Origin: Cyanobacteriota bacterium
GTDB taxonomy: Bacteria > Cyanobacteriota > Cyanobacteriia > Phormidesmidales > Phormidesmidaceae
Length of the DNA: 6,194 bases
Assembly: GCA_027619675.1 (NCBI GenBank)
Contig: JAQCHG010000110.1
Location: 1 to 6,194, forward strand
Direction of reading: 5' to 3'
Shown piece by piece: positions 1 to 5,869 of this stretch (positions are counted from its first letter, which is position 1; each line of letters opens with the position of its first letter). The notes under the pieces are model-generated. The model was not told the origin of the DNA and searched no databases. It saw only the letters and a list, made by a program, of their open reading frames with translations. The position numbers and the translations under genes are program-made.

Positions 1-98
1 GATATCGGTTGTTTGCCTGGATGGCCATCGGCCAGCCAAGCGCTATATCCCAAGGGCTGGGTGCCCTGCCCGCTGTCGTTTCCCACACCATACTGACC

Positions 99-785
99 AT
101 GATCAAACGGGTGCTGCAACAATCCCTGCGTCCCCTAGAAAATGGCACCCGCAGGGGTCGCCGTCGGCGCTCTCCCGCTTTGGTGCTGGGGCTGCTGGTG
201 GGGGGGGCGATCGCCGTTTGGGGTGTCACGGATGTCTTCTCCCGCGCGGTGGTGGAGGCGGTGGAACCAGACGGTACCGAGACGGCGGCCCTGGGACAGC
301 AGCAGTGGTACCAAGCCTCCTTCCCCGTTGAAAATTTTCAAGCCTACACCTCTCCCTTTGGCTACCGTCAAGATCCCTACAGTGGCAGCCAGCGCTTTCA
401 CTATGGCCTCGATCTAGCGGCCCCCTCTGGTAGCTATATCCGCAACTGGTGGGCGGGGCAAATTGTGGAGGTGTCGGACGACAGTTCCTGTGGCACGTCC
501 GTGGTCATTCAGTCGGGCAGTTGGCTGCACATTTATTGCCACATGCATGGCTACGTCACCACGGAGGGGGGCGATCGCTATCTGGTGGACAATGACGGCG
601 GCATTCGCCTGCGGGAAGGGCAAACCGTGGCCACGGGCGATCGCATTGGCCGCGTGGGGATGACCGGACGCACCACTGGTCCCCACCTACACTGGGGCCT
701 CAAGTACGACGAGAATTGGGTAGACCCGGCCCTGGTGCTGCGGGCCATGTACAGCAGCCAACAGGCCGCCCGCCAGCAAAACTGA
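99..785 (+). CDS. Membrane-anchored M23 family (LytM-like) peptidoglycan endopeptidase
   Basis: Predicted zinc metallopeptidase that cleaves peptide cross-links in peptidoglycan, acting on the outer side of the inner membrane. Numbering from the ATG at 99 (228 aa): a basic N-terminus (RRGRRRR, about 18-24) precedes one hydrophobic segment (about 26-43), which looks like a signal anchor with the catalytic part in the periplasm. The M23 domain spans about 85-215. It has the first zinc motif HxxxD (H101, D105), the YCHMHG stretch with H148/H150, and the closing HLH motif (H196, H198) in GPHLHWG, so all expected zinc and catalytic residues are present. Two cysteines (C131, C147) could form a periplasmic disulfide. 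The start is inferred: the reading frame stays open to the left window edge, and no good Shine-Dalgarno precedes this ATG, the ATG at 21 or the TTG at 9. The ATG at 99 leaves a sensible anchor. The family call is firm; substrate and exact start are not. Confidence 0.88.
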   Translation: MIKRVLQQSLRPLENGTRRGRRRRSPALVLGLLVGGAIAVWGVTDVFSRAVVEAVEPDGTETAALGQQQWYQASFPVENFQAYTSPFGYRQDPYSGSQRFHYGLDLAAPSGSYIRNWWAGQIVEVSDDSSCGTSVVIQSGSWLHIYCHMHGYVTTEGGDRYLVDNDGGIRLREGQTVATGDRIGRVGMTGRTTGPHLHWGLKYDENWVDPALVLRAMYSSQQAARQQN

Positions 786-829
786 ACCCGGCTGACGCGT
801 TCGCCCCGACGCATAGGGGGCTTCGGTCT

Positions 830-870
830 GGCTGGTTCATCCCATTTCGGGGAAATGGGATGAACCAGTC
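830..870. terminator. Long hairpin between convergent genes, possible bidirectional terminator without T-tract
   Basis: A 17-bp perfect inverted repeat (832-848 with 852-868) has a GGG loop. A G-U and a G-C pair (831/869, 830/870) extend it to 19 pairs. It sits 44 bp after the M23 stop and 18 bp before the end of the minus-strand ArsA-like gene, the usual place for a shared terminator. Neither side is followed by a run of T, so it is not a textbook intrinsic terminator. It could instead be an mRNA 3'-end stabiliser or a dispersed palindromic repeat. Confidence 0.55.
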
Positions 871-888
871 TGCAATTGATGCCGCGCC

Positions 889-1980
889 CTAGAAAGACAA
901 CACCAGATAATTGTCTTGGAATTTTGCCCCCTTCACGGACCGATTCCGCAGGGAGCCGGGGAGGAAGAGATTGCGGCGCTGATCCCCAGCTTCGATGGTG
1001 ACCTCAGGGCCTGATTGGGTCAGGTTAATTTCCCCTTTGGCAAAACCGGGCAGAAACAGCCCCACTGTCCCGGCGGCTTCATCCACGGTGATGGGTCTGG
1101 GGGCAGCGGCGATCGCGGTGCTCAGATCCGGCAGGGCTGCCAGTAGCGGTGCCCACTGCTGATCCACCAACGTCGGCAGGGGGGAAATGGCCAAGGGCGC
1201 AAAGTCTGCTGCGGGCACCGTTGCCCCGTCTGGGGCCAAGACCCCCGCAACGGTAAGGCCCACCTGTTGGGCACTGCCCCAGAGATAGCGGCTGGCGGCC
1301 ACCGCCCAGGGCTGCCCCGCCGTCACCAAAAAGCCCACCACCCGGTTAGGGTTATGGACCGCTGCGCGCCCCGCCTCCAGCAGCGATCGCGACTGATCCA
1401 GCGGCTGTTGCCAGCTATCGGTATTGTTGCCCGCCGCCAAAATCACGCTGGCAATGGGTTGGATGAACGGGGTCAACGCCCGCGCCAAATCAGAGGCTTG
1501 AATCACCGCCTGAAAGCGGCGCAGGTACCAGTCCAGCCCATCGGGCATTCCCCACATACGCAGGGTGGTTTGGCCATCCCGGCCATCAAAGACGATGACA
1601 TCGTAATGGCCACTGGCGTCCAGTTCCCGTAGGGCATTGAGGGCAAGGGCCTCATCCATGCCCGGCAGCACCGCCAATTCTTCGCTATAGACCTGCTTGA
1701 GGAGGGGATCCCGTAGATATTGGGCTTCAAAGCCCTTCACCACGTCCCAATTTTGGGCCAACAGGGCCGCTGCCCCTAGCCGTATCCCCTGCACCCCATC
1801 CGCTAGGGGGGTGGGGGCCAGGGCCGGGGTTGCGCCCCAGAGATGGGTAATCAGCGGGCTGCCGTTTTGAGACGCCCACAAAACCCGCTGCCCCCCTTGG
1901 GCAAGGCGGCGGGCCATGGCAATGGAGGCGATCGCGCAGGCGCTGCGATCACTTCCCAAAAAGGTCAAAATTTGAGCCAT
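889..1980 (-). CDS. ArsA/Get3-like protein with C-terminal HSP20-like domain and degenerate P-loop
   Basis: This 363-aa protein has the layout of cyanobacterial ArsA/Get3-type (Get3d-like) ATPases. The opening MAQILTFLG strand leads into the P-loop position, followed by a helix and QRVLWAS. LPGMDEALAL (about 105-114) matches the family's PGxxE switch region. YDVIVFDGRDGQTTLRMWGMP (about 126-146) aligns with the usual YDxIVxDTAPTGHTLRLLxLP. Residues about 306-363 (FLPGFAKGEINL to the C-terminus) resemble the small HSP20/alpha-crystallin-like domain fused to this family. The oddity is the P-loop: residues 9-16 read GSDRSACA instead of GKGGVGKT-like, so both the signature lysine and the Walker A lysine are absent, and the TAPTGH motif is altered. 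ATP hydrolysis by the canonical mechanism is therefore unlikely. It lies 64 nt downstream of petP on the same strand and may be co-transcribed. No Shine-Dalgarno precedes the ATG; the upstream mRNA is a C-rich tract. Family membership is well supported, function is unknown. Confidence 0.8.
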   Translation of the reverse strand: MAQILTFLGSDRSACAIASIAMARRLAQGGQRVLWASQNGSPLITHLWGATPALAPTPLADGVQGIRLGAAALLAQNWDVVKGFEAQYLRDPLLKQVYSEELAVLPGMDEALALNALRELDASGHYDVIVFDGRDGQTTLRMWGMPDGLDWYLRRFQAVIQASDLARALTPFIQPIASVILAAGNNTDSWQQPLDQSRSLLEAGRAAVHNPNRVVGFLVTAGQPWAVAASRYLWGSAQQVGLTVAGVLAPDGATVPAADFAPLAISPLPTLVDQQWAPLLAALPDLSTAIAAAPRPITVDEAAGTVGLFLPGFAKGEINLTQSGPEVTIEAGDQRRNLFLPGSLRNRSVKGAKFQDNYLVLSF

Positions 1981-2044
1981 CAGTTAGGGGGGGAGGTAGG
2001 GCTGGCAATGGTTAGGGGTGGTGGCCCATGGCCCCAACACCCAC

Positions 2045-2242
2045 CTATTCAGGGGTAATCTCGTCCTCAAAAAACCAGGTGGCAAACTTGTCGTCAAATT
2101 CCACCACGACACCAACGCCGCTGCCATCCACCATTTTGAATTGGCGCACAACACCGCTTTTGCCAAGGCGACCGGCCACGTCTTGATCGACGCGATCGCG
2201 CAGCCGCTTAACCTTCACCCGTTGTCCAATCTCTAGACCCAT
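2045..2242 (-). CDS. petP: PetP, small regulatory subunit of the cytochrome b6f complex (DUF2862)
   Basis: A 65-aa protein that I recognise as PetP, the small SH3-like subunit associated with the cytochrome b6f complex in cyanobacteria (ssr2998 in Synechocystis). Family features visible are the N-terminal [14 protein letters not shown], the central GRLGKSGVV, the highly characteristic [17 protein letters not shown], and the C-terminal TWFFEDEI. Length is normal for the family and there is no signal peptide or membrane span, consistent with a peripheral subunit on the cytoplasmic side of the thylakoid. From established work on the family it tunes b6f stability and linear electron transport rather than being part of the catalytic core. 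The start is the ATG at 2242; purine-rich GGGAAG (complement of 2252-2257) lies 9 nt upstream and AGAAGG lies closer. The gene is read away from hisF, and the ArsA/Get3-like gene follows on the same strand. Confidence 0.92.
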   Translation of the reverse strand: MGLEIGQRVKVKRLRDRVDQDVAGRLGKSGVVRQFKMVDGSGVGVVVEFDDKFATWFFEDEITPE

Positions 2243-2267
2243 GCCTTCTCTCTTCCCAGCCGAATAA

Positions 2268-2297
2268 AAAATATTGGCCCCTGCCCCGTCCGTGCAA
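2268..2297 (-). promoter_or_regulatory. Candidate sigma-70-type promoter of petP
   Basis: On the minus strand, TTGCAC (complement of 2292-2297) is followed after exactly 18 nt by TATTTT (complement of 2268-2273). This gives a predicted start about 20 nt upstream of the petP ATG. The match to the -35/-10 consensus is moderate and the position is right for petP, possibly with the downstream ArsA/Get3-like gene. It is a sequence match only. Confidence 0.45.
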
Positions 2298-2419
2298 TCC
2301 GGCCCGATTCAGGGCATTCAGATTGCCTGAACACCAGGGCAAAACCACCCCACAGTTTATCAGCGTCTTGCGCCATCGTGCTCTATGGTGAAAAGCGGAG
2401 ACAGAAAGCGGCGGACAGT

Positions 2420-3187
2420 ATGCTGGCGAAGCGCATTTTGCCCTGTTTGGATGTCAAGGCGGGGCGGGTTGTCAAAGGGGTCAATTTTGTGGATCTGCGG
2501 GATGCAGGGGATCCCGTGGAGCTGGCCCAAGCCTACAACGAAGCCGGGGCCGATGAACTGGTGTTTCTCGACATCACCGCCACCCATGAAGACCGGGACA
2601 TCTTGATTGATGTGGTCTACCGCACGGCGGATCAGGTGTTCATTCCCCTAACGGTGGGGGGGGGGATCCAAAGCCTCGACAAGATTAAGCAACTGCTGCG
2701 GGCGGGGGCCGATAAGGTCAGCATTAATTCTTCCGCAGTGAGAAACCCAGACTTTATCAATGCCGCCAGCGATCGCTTTGGTGCCCAGTGCATTGTGGTG
2801 GCGATCGATGCCCGCCGTCGCCCCGACCCCGACAACCCCGGCTGGGATGTGTATGTGCGCGGGGGGCGCGAAAACACGGGCCTGGATGCCCTGGCTTGGG
2901 CGGAGGACGTGGTGCAGCGGGGGGCAGGGGAACTGCTGGTGACCAGTATGGATGCGGATGGCACCCAGGATGGCTACGACCTCACCCTGACGCGGGCAAT
3001 CGCCGATCGGGTCTCTGTGCCCGTCATTGCCTCTGGGGGGGCGGGGAACTGTCAGCATATTTATGAGGCCCTGACGACGGGGCGGGCAGAGGCAGCCCTG
3101 TTGGCCTCGCTGCTGCACTACGGCCAACTGACGGTGGCGGAAATCAAGACTTACTTGGGCGATCGCGCGGTGACGGTACGTCAGTAA
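2420..3187 (+). CDS. hisF: Imidazole glycerol phosphate synthase, cyclase subunit HisF
   Basis: HisF is the cyclase half of IGP synthase. With ammonia passed from the glutaminase HisH, it converts PRFAR to imidazole glycerol phosphate and AICAR in histidine biosynthesis, linking to purine synthesis, in the cytoplasm. The 255-aa (beta/alpha)8 barrel is full length. Both catalytic aspartates are in the expected positions: D11 in [16 protein letters not shown] and D130 in VVAIDARR. Phosphate-binding segments VGGGI (about 79-83), TSMDADGT (about 175-182) and ASGGAG (about 204-209) are present. The start at 2420 is chosen because [12 protein letters not shown] matches the conserved family N-terminus; an in-frame GTG at 2378 would add 14 atypical residues. 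No strong Shine-Dalgarno precedes either. The nearest neighbours are not his genes, as is common in cyanobacteria, where his genes are scattered. It is divergent from petP across a 177-bp gap. Confidence 0.97.
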   Translation: MLAKRILPCLDVKAGRVVKGVNFVDLRDAGDPVELAQAYNEAGADELVFLDITATHEDRDILIDVVYRTADQVFIPLTVGGGIQSLDKIKQLLRAGADKVSINSSAVRNPDFINAASDRFGAQCIVVAIDARRRPDPDNPGWDVYVRGGRENTGLDALAWAEDVVQRGAGELLVTSMDADGTQDGYDLTLTRAIADRVSVPVIASGGAGNCQHIYEALTTGRAEAALLASLLHYGQLTVAEIKTYLGDRAVTVRQ

Positions 3188-3256
3188 CCGATTCTGTCAA
3201 TTCTTAATCTCCCCTGTAATTCCTCCTAGCAGTGGCGGCTTTCCTGAAAGCGCTGT

Positions 3257-3262
3257 TACAAT
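3257..3262 (+). promoter_or_regulatory. Candidate extended -10 promoter for the small membrane protein gene
   Basis: TACAAT is preceded by TG plus one base (TGTTACAAT, 3254-3262), which fits an extended -10 element. No convincing -35 is seen 16-18 nt upstream. It would start transcription near 3269, giving a structured leader of about 130 nt before the ATG at 3398. Read-through from hisF is an alternative. Confidence 0.35.
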
Positions 3263-3277
3263 GCTTAACAGGGAGTA

Positions 3278-3340
3278 CAGGGGTTTGTATCGGTAGGTGA
3301 CGTAGGGTTTGCATTTCTCTACCCACCGACCCAAACACTG
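3278..3340 (+). other. Long imperfect hairpin in the leader upstream of the small membrane protein gene
   Basis: TCGGTAGGT (3290-3298) pairs with ACCCACCGA (3321-3329) at 8 of 9 positions. An outer stem GTTTG (3283-3287) with CAAAC (3332-3336) follows after a 2x2 internal loop, and CAG (3278-3280) with CTG (3338-3340) can close the base. It lies wholly between hisF and the next gene. It may be a regulatory leader, an mRNA stabiliser or part of a small RNA; the sequence does not decide which. I recognise no known riboswitch class. Confidence 0.4.
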
Positions 3341-3354
3341 GATCCCCGCGCCAG

Positions 3355-3372
3355 CGGTGCAACTTGGCACCG
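3355..3372 (+). other. Short perfect hairpin just before the ribosome-binding region
   Basis: CGGTGC (3355-3360) and GCACCG (3367-3372) form a 6-bp GC-rich stem with a 6-nt loop. It ends 5 nt before a GAGG (3378-3381), the only Shine-Dalgarno-like string near the small membrane protein gene. Together with the longer upstream hairpin it makes the 5' leader unusually structured. Confidence 0.35.
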
Positions 3373-3397
3373 ACTCTGAGGTTTGTACATCAACAAC

Positions 3398-3676
3398 ATG
3401 CTGCTGTTGATTTTGATCGTTGTCATTGCCCTTGTGGCCTGGGCCTTGCGACTCATGGAGCAGGCTATCCAAAGCCAAGAGTTTTCGCTGATGTTGGCGG
3501 GCTTCTTGGTGGCCTCTTCCGCTGCCGCAATGATGGCCGTCTACTTTTTGATGGACCACTACATGGTCTACATGCAGCAGGCCACGGCGGCTCCCCTACC
3601 CATGGAATATGCCATCTCCCTGGATCCCCAGGCCATGGATTTACCCCCTTGGGTGGAGACCCGCCCTCAGCAATAG
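3398..3676 (+). CDS. Small membrane protein with two predicted helices, function unknown
   Basis: A 92-aa protein from the ATG at 3398. It starts directly with a hydrophobic segment (about 2-19, MLLLILIVVIALVAWAL), then a short charged/polar link (RLMEQAIQSQE, about 18-28), then a second hydrophobic segment (about 30-51, rich in Ala and Met). A polar, proline-containing tail ends in PPWVETRPQQ. This suggests a two-pass hairpin in the plasma or thylakoid membrane. I do not recognise the family. Support for it being a real gene comes from the coherent membrane-protein pattern and an intrinsic terminator 42 bp after the stop. The start is uncertain: a GAGG lies 16 nt upstream of the ATG, a long spacing, and an in-frame TTG at 3383 is too close to it; an in-frame TGA at 3377 rules out anything longer. 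It lies 210 bp after hisF, perhaps with its own promoter. Confidence 0.65.
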   Translation: MLLLILIVVIALVAWALRLMEQAIQSQEFSLMLAGFLVASSAAAMMAVYFLMDHYMVYMQQATAAPLPMEYAISLDPQAMDLPPWVETRPQQ

Positions 3677-3718
3677 GGCCAGCCAGAAAGACGGTCGGAC
3701 GCGGCTATCAAAAACATG

Positions 3719-3754
3719 AAAACAGCCCCGCTCTATTCAGAGTGGGGCTGTTTT
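3719..3754. terminator. Bidirectional intrinsic terminator
   Basis: The arms 3719-3733 (AAAACAGCCCCGCTC) and 3740-3754 (GAGTGGGGCTGTTTT) form a 15-bp stem with one G-U wobble and a 6-nt loop. The stem base is A4/T4, so either strand ends in a T run. It lies between the convergent small membrane protein gene and the cyclic-nucleotide-binding gene and can serve both. Confidence 0.92.
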
Positions 3755-3791
3755 GATAGAACCCCCTGGCCCCTGCCAGCAGCTCAGCGGT

Positions 3792-4160
3792 TTAGACTGC
3801 CTGCTTAAAGCGGCGCAGGCGATCGGAGAAGCTGCGCATCACCTCTAGGGCAAACATGGGGGTGTTTTCAATCAAGAATTTAAAGCGCTCCTGATCCAGA
3901 ACCGCCAACTTGCAGGGGGTAGCGGCGATCGCGGTGGACGCCCGTTGGCCATTGGGATGCACCAGCGCCCCTTCCCCAAACACATCCCCAGCACAGATGG
4001 TTTCCACCACCCGCCCCTGCACTTCTAAATTCACCTGGCCTTCCAAAATGCCGTACATTACCTGGCCTGGTTCCCCCAGGCTAAAGATGACCTCCCCCGG
4101 ACTGAACTGTAGGGGTTCGGGCACTTTGGAAAAGAGTTCGACGGTGTGGGCAACAGCCAT
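3792..4160 (-). CDS. Single-domain cyclic nucleotide-binding (CAP_ED) protein
   Basis: This 122-aa protein consists almost only of a cyclic-nucleotide-binding beta-roll. Visible are FSPGEVIFSLGEPGQVMYGILEG (about 19-41), the strand region VNLEVQGRVVETICAGDVFGE, and a phosphate-binding cassette FGEGALVHPNGQRAST (about 61-76). The cassette carries the glutamate (E63) and arginine (R73) that normally contact ribose and phosphate, so nucleotide binding is plausible. A C-terminal helix (FLIENTPMFALEVMRSFSDRLRRF) follows. There is no helix-turn-helix, kinase or channel domain, so this is not a CRP-type transcription factor; it probably acts as a sensor module on a partner protein. The start is well supported: GGAGG (complement of 4169-4173) lies 8 nt upstream of the ATG. 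It lies 109 bp downstream of proA on the same strand, possibly co-transcribed. Whether cAMP or cGMP is the ligand cannot be told. Confidence 0.87.
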   Translation of the reverse strand: MAVAHTVELFSKVPEPLQFSPGEVIFSLGEPGQVMYGILEGQVNLEVQGRVVETICAGDVFGEGALVHPNGQRASTAIAATPCKLAVLDQERFKFLIENTPMFALEVMRSFSDRLRRFKQAV

Positions 4161-4269
4161 GGTTGCATCCTCCAGTGGGGTGGCCTATCCCCATGCTCAA
4201 CCCATGGCTGAAAAACGGCACCGCTTCGCAACAGTCCCTAGAAAATCGTTGCAAAGGGTGCGGTTTTGT

Positions 4270-5613
4270 TTACGTCAAGTCCCGGTGGGTAAAGGGACGG
4301 GCCTGGGCACCGGAGTAGGTGGCCACCACATGGCCATTGCCCACCAGGTGGTACTTATAGGTGACGAGCCCCTCTAGGCCCACGGGACCTCGGGGGGGCA
4401 GGCTTTGGGTGCTGATGCCCACCTCGGCCCCAAACCCGTAGCGGAAACCATCGGCAAAGCGGGTAGAGCAGTTGTGATACACCCCCGCTGCATTCACCTG
4501 GTTCCGGAAGGTGGCGGCGGCGGCGGCATCGGTGGTGGCGATCGCCTCCGTATGGCGAGAGCCGTAGGTGTTGATGTGGGCAATGGCCGCCCCGAGGTCA
4601 TCCACCACCCGAATGGCCAGAATCAAATCGCTGTATTCCGTAGACCAGTCTGCCTCGGTGGCGGCGGTGACCTGGGGCAGCACCGCTTGGGTGGCGGCAT
4701 CCCCTCGCAGACTGACCCCTTTGGCCTCTAGGGTGGCGGCAAGGGGCGGTAGAAACTCCTGGGCAATGGCCCGATGCACCAGCAGGGTTTCGATCGCATT
4801 GCAGGCGGAGGGGTAGCCCACCTTGGCATCCACCGCGATGGCGATCGCCTGGTCAACATCGGCGGCGGCGTCCACATAGAGGTGGCAGATACCATCGGCA
4901 TGGCCCAGCACGGGAATGCGGGTGTTGTCCTGGACGTAGCGCACAAAGGCGTTGGAACCCCGAGGGATGATCAGGTCCACATAGCCGTCTAGCTCTAGCA
5001 GGGCGCGGGTTTCTTCACGGGTGGTGAGCAGTTGTACCACGTCGGGGTTGACGTCAGCGGCGGCCAGCCCCGCCCGAATGGCATGCACCAGGGCCTGACA
5101 GGAGCGCACCGCTTCTTTGCCCCCCTTGAGAATGACGCCATTGCCGGACTTGACCGCCAAGCTGGCGATTTGCACCACCGCGTCGGGGCGGGATTCAAAA
5201 ATCACCCCCAGTACCCCCAGGGGGCAGGCAATCCGTTGCAGTTCTAGCCCGGTGTCCAGTTCGCGGTGCAGTTGCACGGTGCCGACGGGGTCGGGCAAGT
5301 GGGCCACATCCCGCACCCCCGCGATCGCCCCCTGCAATTTCACTGCGTCTAGCTTCAGGCGGTTGTAGAGGGGGGTGGCCAAGTGATCGGCGATCGCCGC
5401 CTCGCAGTCTGCCCCATTGGCGGCCACGATGGCTACGGTGTGGTCACTGAGGGCCTGGGCGATCGCCTCAATGGCGCGATTTCTGACCGCTGTGGGCAGG
5501 GCCGCCAAGGATTGGGCGGCGGTGCGGGTGCGCTGGGCTAGGGAGCGTAGATCAGGGGGGGGGCTTGGGCGATCGGCGGCGGGATTGGCAGCATTTACTT
5601 CAGTCGCAGTCAT
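4270..5613 (-). CDS. proA: Gamma-glutamyl phosphate reductase (glutamate-5-semialdehyde dehydrogenase)
   Basis: ProA reduces L-glutamyl 5-phosphate with NADPH to glutamate 5-semialdehyde, the second step of proline synthesis from glutamate, after ProB. The 447-aa protein belongs to the aldehyde dehydrogenase fold. Family motifs include [16 protein letters not shown] (about 131-146), [11 protein letters not shown] (about 158-168), [12 protein letters not shown] (about 213-224) and [12 protein letters not shown] (about 237-248). [13 protein letters not shown] (about 266-278) carries the catalytic cysteine C271, and the end has [11 protein letters not shown] and [14 protein letters not shown]. 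The start at 5613 is chosen because purine-rich GGGGGA (complement of 5621-5626) lies 7 nt upstream; in-frame ATGs at 5628 and 5649 lie at or before that site and would add an atypical cysteine-rich tail. An alanine run near 364-367 lies in a GGC-repeat-like stretch. proB is not in the window. Confidence 0.96.
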   Translation of the reverse strand: MTATEVNAANPAADRPSPPPDLRSLAQRTRTAAQSLAALPTAVRNRAIEAIAQALSDHTVAIVAANGADCEAAIADHLATPLYNRLKLDAVKLQGAIAGVRDVAHLPDPVGTVQLHRELDTGLELQRIACPLGVLGVIFESRPDAVVQIASLAVKSGNGVILKGGKEAVRSCQALVHAIRAGLAAADVNPDVVQLLTTREETRALLELDGYVDLIIPRGSNAFVRYVQDNTRIPVLGHADGICHLYVDAAADVDQAIAIAVDAKVGYPSACNAIETLLVHRAIAQEFLPPLAATLEAKGVSLRGDAATQAVLPQVTAATEADWSTEYSDLILAIRVVDDLGAAIAHINTYGSRHTEAIATTDAAAAATFRNQVNAAGVYHNCSTRFADGFRYGFGAEVGISTQSLPPRGPVGLEGLVTYKYHLVGNGHVVATYSGAQARPFTHRDLT

Positions 5614-5647
5614 CCAAAATTCCCCCATACACAATGCGCAGACGGCC

Positions 5648-5653
5648 ATTTTA
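5648..5653 (-). promoter_or_regulatory. Candidate extended -10 promoter of proA
   Basis: On the minus strand TAAAAT (complement of 5648-5653) is preceded by TGT, giving an extended -10 element (TGTTAAAAT). It predicts a start near 5641 and a leader of about 28 nt. That would exclude the ATG at 5649 from the transcript and fits the start chosen at 5613. No good -35 is visible. Confidence 0.4.
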
Positions 5654-5828
5654 ACAAACCCATTTCGCCCTTCCGCAGGGGAGGCAGTGGGCGGCTGCCA
5701 GTCCTTGGCGCATAAACCGTTGGGAACTGCCCACCCGGCAAAGTGTCCTTTGGCGACGGCCCATGCTGTGGGGAGGCAGGATTCAAGATTGGTGGGGGGA
5801 CCGATGATTTCCCAAGGGACCCTATCGG

Positions 5829-5869
5829 TAGCGGTGGGGCGATAGAGAAAGCTCTGGGGACCACCGCTA
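5829..5869. repeat. Nested inverted repeat in the intergenic region upstream of proA
   Basis: TAGCGGTGG (5829-5837) and CCACCGCTA (5861-5869) form a 9-bp perfect stem. Inside it AGAG (5844-5847) and CTCT (5852-5855) can pair as a second small hairpin. A moderately T-rich stretch (AGTTTTACTTT) follows on the plus strand, so it could terminate an unannotated plus-strand transcript. It could also be an operator-like palindrome. An alternative overlapping pairing exists (CTATCG 5822-5827 with CGATAG 5840-5845). Confidence 0.35.

Noticed and set aside
2378..2419. GTG start extending HisF by 14 residues
   Set aside because: The extension does not match the family, whose N-terminus is MLAKRIxPCLDV-like, and there is no ribosome-binding site supporting the GTG.
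3364..3756. A 130-codon plus-strand frame overlapping the small membrane protein gene
   Set aside because: Its product is rich in His, Gly, Pro and Cys with no recognisable pattern and runs through the terminator hairpin, while the other frame gives a coherent two-helix membrane protein ending before it.
4161..4269. Possible promoter or terminator between proA and the cyclic-nucleotide-binding gene
   Set aside because: I found no convincing -35/-10 pair or stable hairpin with a T run in these 109 bp, so co-transcription and a separate promoter both remain possible.
4405..5368. Several plus-strand frames of 70-110 codons opposite proA
   Set aside because: They are antisense shadows of proA produced by its GC-rich codon use, with Gly/His/Arg-rich products and no ribosome-binding sites.
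5614..5649. Longer ProA start at 5649 or 5628
   Set aside because: The purine-rich site at 5621-5626 favours the start at 5613, and the candidate promoter would start transcription after 5649.
5610..5864. An 84-codon minus-strand frame covering the proA upstream region
   Set aside because: It is proline-rich with no family resemblance, overlaps the proA start and would contain the candidate proA promoter and the inverted repeat.
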